Shown here: positions 63,904 through 64,000 of the stretch, one piece after another
Numbering within the stretch: the stretch's first letter is position 1
Layout of the letters: every line of letters begins with the position of its first letter
Assembly (NCBI RefSeq): GCF_900103785.1
Contig: NZ_FNHE01000008.1
Coordinates: 129,270 to 193,269, forward strand
Reading direction: 5' to 3'
Origin: Geodermatophilus siccatus
GTDB taxonomy: Bacteria > Actinomycetota > Actinomycetes > Mycobacteriales > Geodermatophilaceae
DNA: 64,000 nt
Notes under the pieces: model-generated
The model's database searches: none
What the model was told of the DNA's origin: nothing
The model's input: the letters and a program-made list of their open reading frames with translations, nothing else
Position numbers and translations under genes: made by a program

Positions 63904-64000
63904 TCAGGCGCGGTTGAGCGCCAGGACCGACAGCAGCTCGTAGCCCACGTGGGCCGCGGCGATGCCGGTGAGCTCGGCGTGGTCGTAGGGCGGGGACACC
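63904..64000 (-). CDS. speB: C-terminal end of an agmatinase
   Basis: The reverse strand ends SPPYDHAELTGIAAAHVGYE followed by LLSVLALNRA and a stop at 63904. YDHAExTGxAAAHVxYExL is the usual C-terminus of ureohydrolases of the agmatinase branch, which cleave agmatine to putrescine and urea. Only 31 residues are inside the window. It completes an agmatine-putrescine-aminobutyraldehyde-GABA series with the neighbouring genes. Confidence 0.8.
   Translation of the reverse strand, partial: VSPPYDHAELTGIAAAHVGYELLSVLALNRA

Overview
The window comes from a very GC-rich actinobacterium. The supporting signs are near-uniform G/C third codon positions, many GTG starts preceded by GGAGG-type ribosome sites, 4-bp ATGA/GTGA overlaps between consecutive genes, and actinobacterial small families (DUF3040, DUF7455, DUF2254). 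The gene mix suggests Geodermatophilaceae or a close relative, but this is inference. I recognise no rRNA, tRNA, CRISPR array or insertion sequence.

Region 1 (about 0.8-28.8 kb) is a nearly complete purine and ureide catabolism island. Reading leftward from 8.3 kb are hydroxypyruvate isomerase, tartronate semialdehyde reductase, glyoxylate carboligase, glycerate kinase, a small allophanate-hydrolase-related protein and a GntR regulator, followed by a secreted GH43 protein. Reading rightward from 8.8 kb are an NCS2 permease fused to an OHCU-decarboxylase-like domain, xanthine dehydrogenase (three genes) and guanine deaminase. A second rightward run from 17.3 kb holds allantoinase, allantoicase, OHCU decarboxylase, HIU hydrolase, urate oxidase and a second NCS2 permease, then malic enzyme and a CitE/HpcH-type aldolase. 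An SDR and a PucR-type regulator close the island. Together they take guanine to glyoxylate and on to glycerate 2-phosphate; only a recognisable ureidoglycolate lyase is absent. All three main promoters carry the same box (RRTAT-N5-ATATC) upstream of a TTGACC -35 element, which points to one shared activator.

Region 2 (about 28.9-39.2 kb) groups stress and envelope genes: DUF3040, a DUF6920-like protein, DUF2254 with a STAS protein, a DksA/TraR zinc finger, a tandem universal stress protein, a TRIC-type channel, an M20 amidohydrolase, a phospholipase D-like protein, very small proteins and a DUF7455 protein. Four copies of an unassigned palindrome, YTTGCCR-N5-CGGCAAR, lie in its promoter regions.

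Region 3 (39.2-54.8 kb) is carbohydrate and organic-acid catabolism: an aldo/keto reductase, a GH3 glycosidase, a 2-hydroxyacid dehydrogenase, and a GntR/FCD regulator whose probable ACTGT-NN-ACAGT operator occurs before itself and before an MHS transporter / split transketolase / SDR operon. Convergent to that operon are an ACS-family transporter, a GlcD-like flavin oxidase, an alpha/beta hydrolase and a metallo-beta-lactamase-fold protein. The substrate is not evident from sequence.

Region 4 (53.4-64 kb) fits polyamine and GABA use: two aldehyde dehydrogenases separated by an 84-bp tandem repeat, a PucR-family regulator, a 4-aminobutyrate-type aminotransferase, a short NAD-glutamate dehydrogenase, an Lrp/AsnC regulator and the C-terminal end of an agmatinase.
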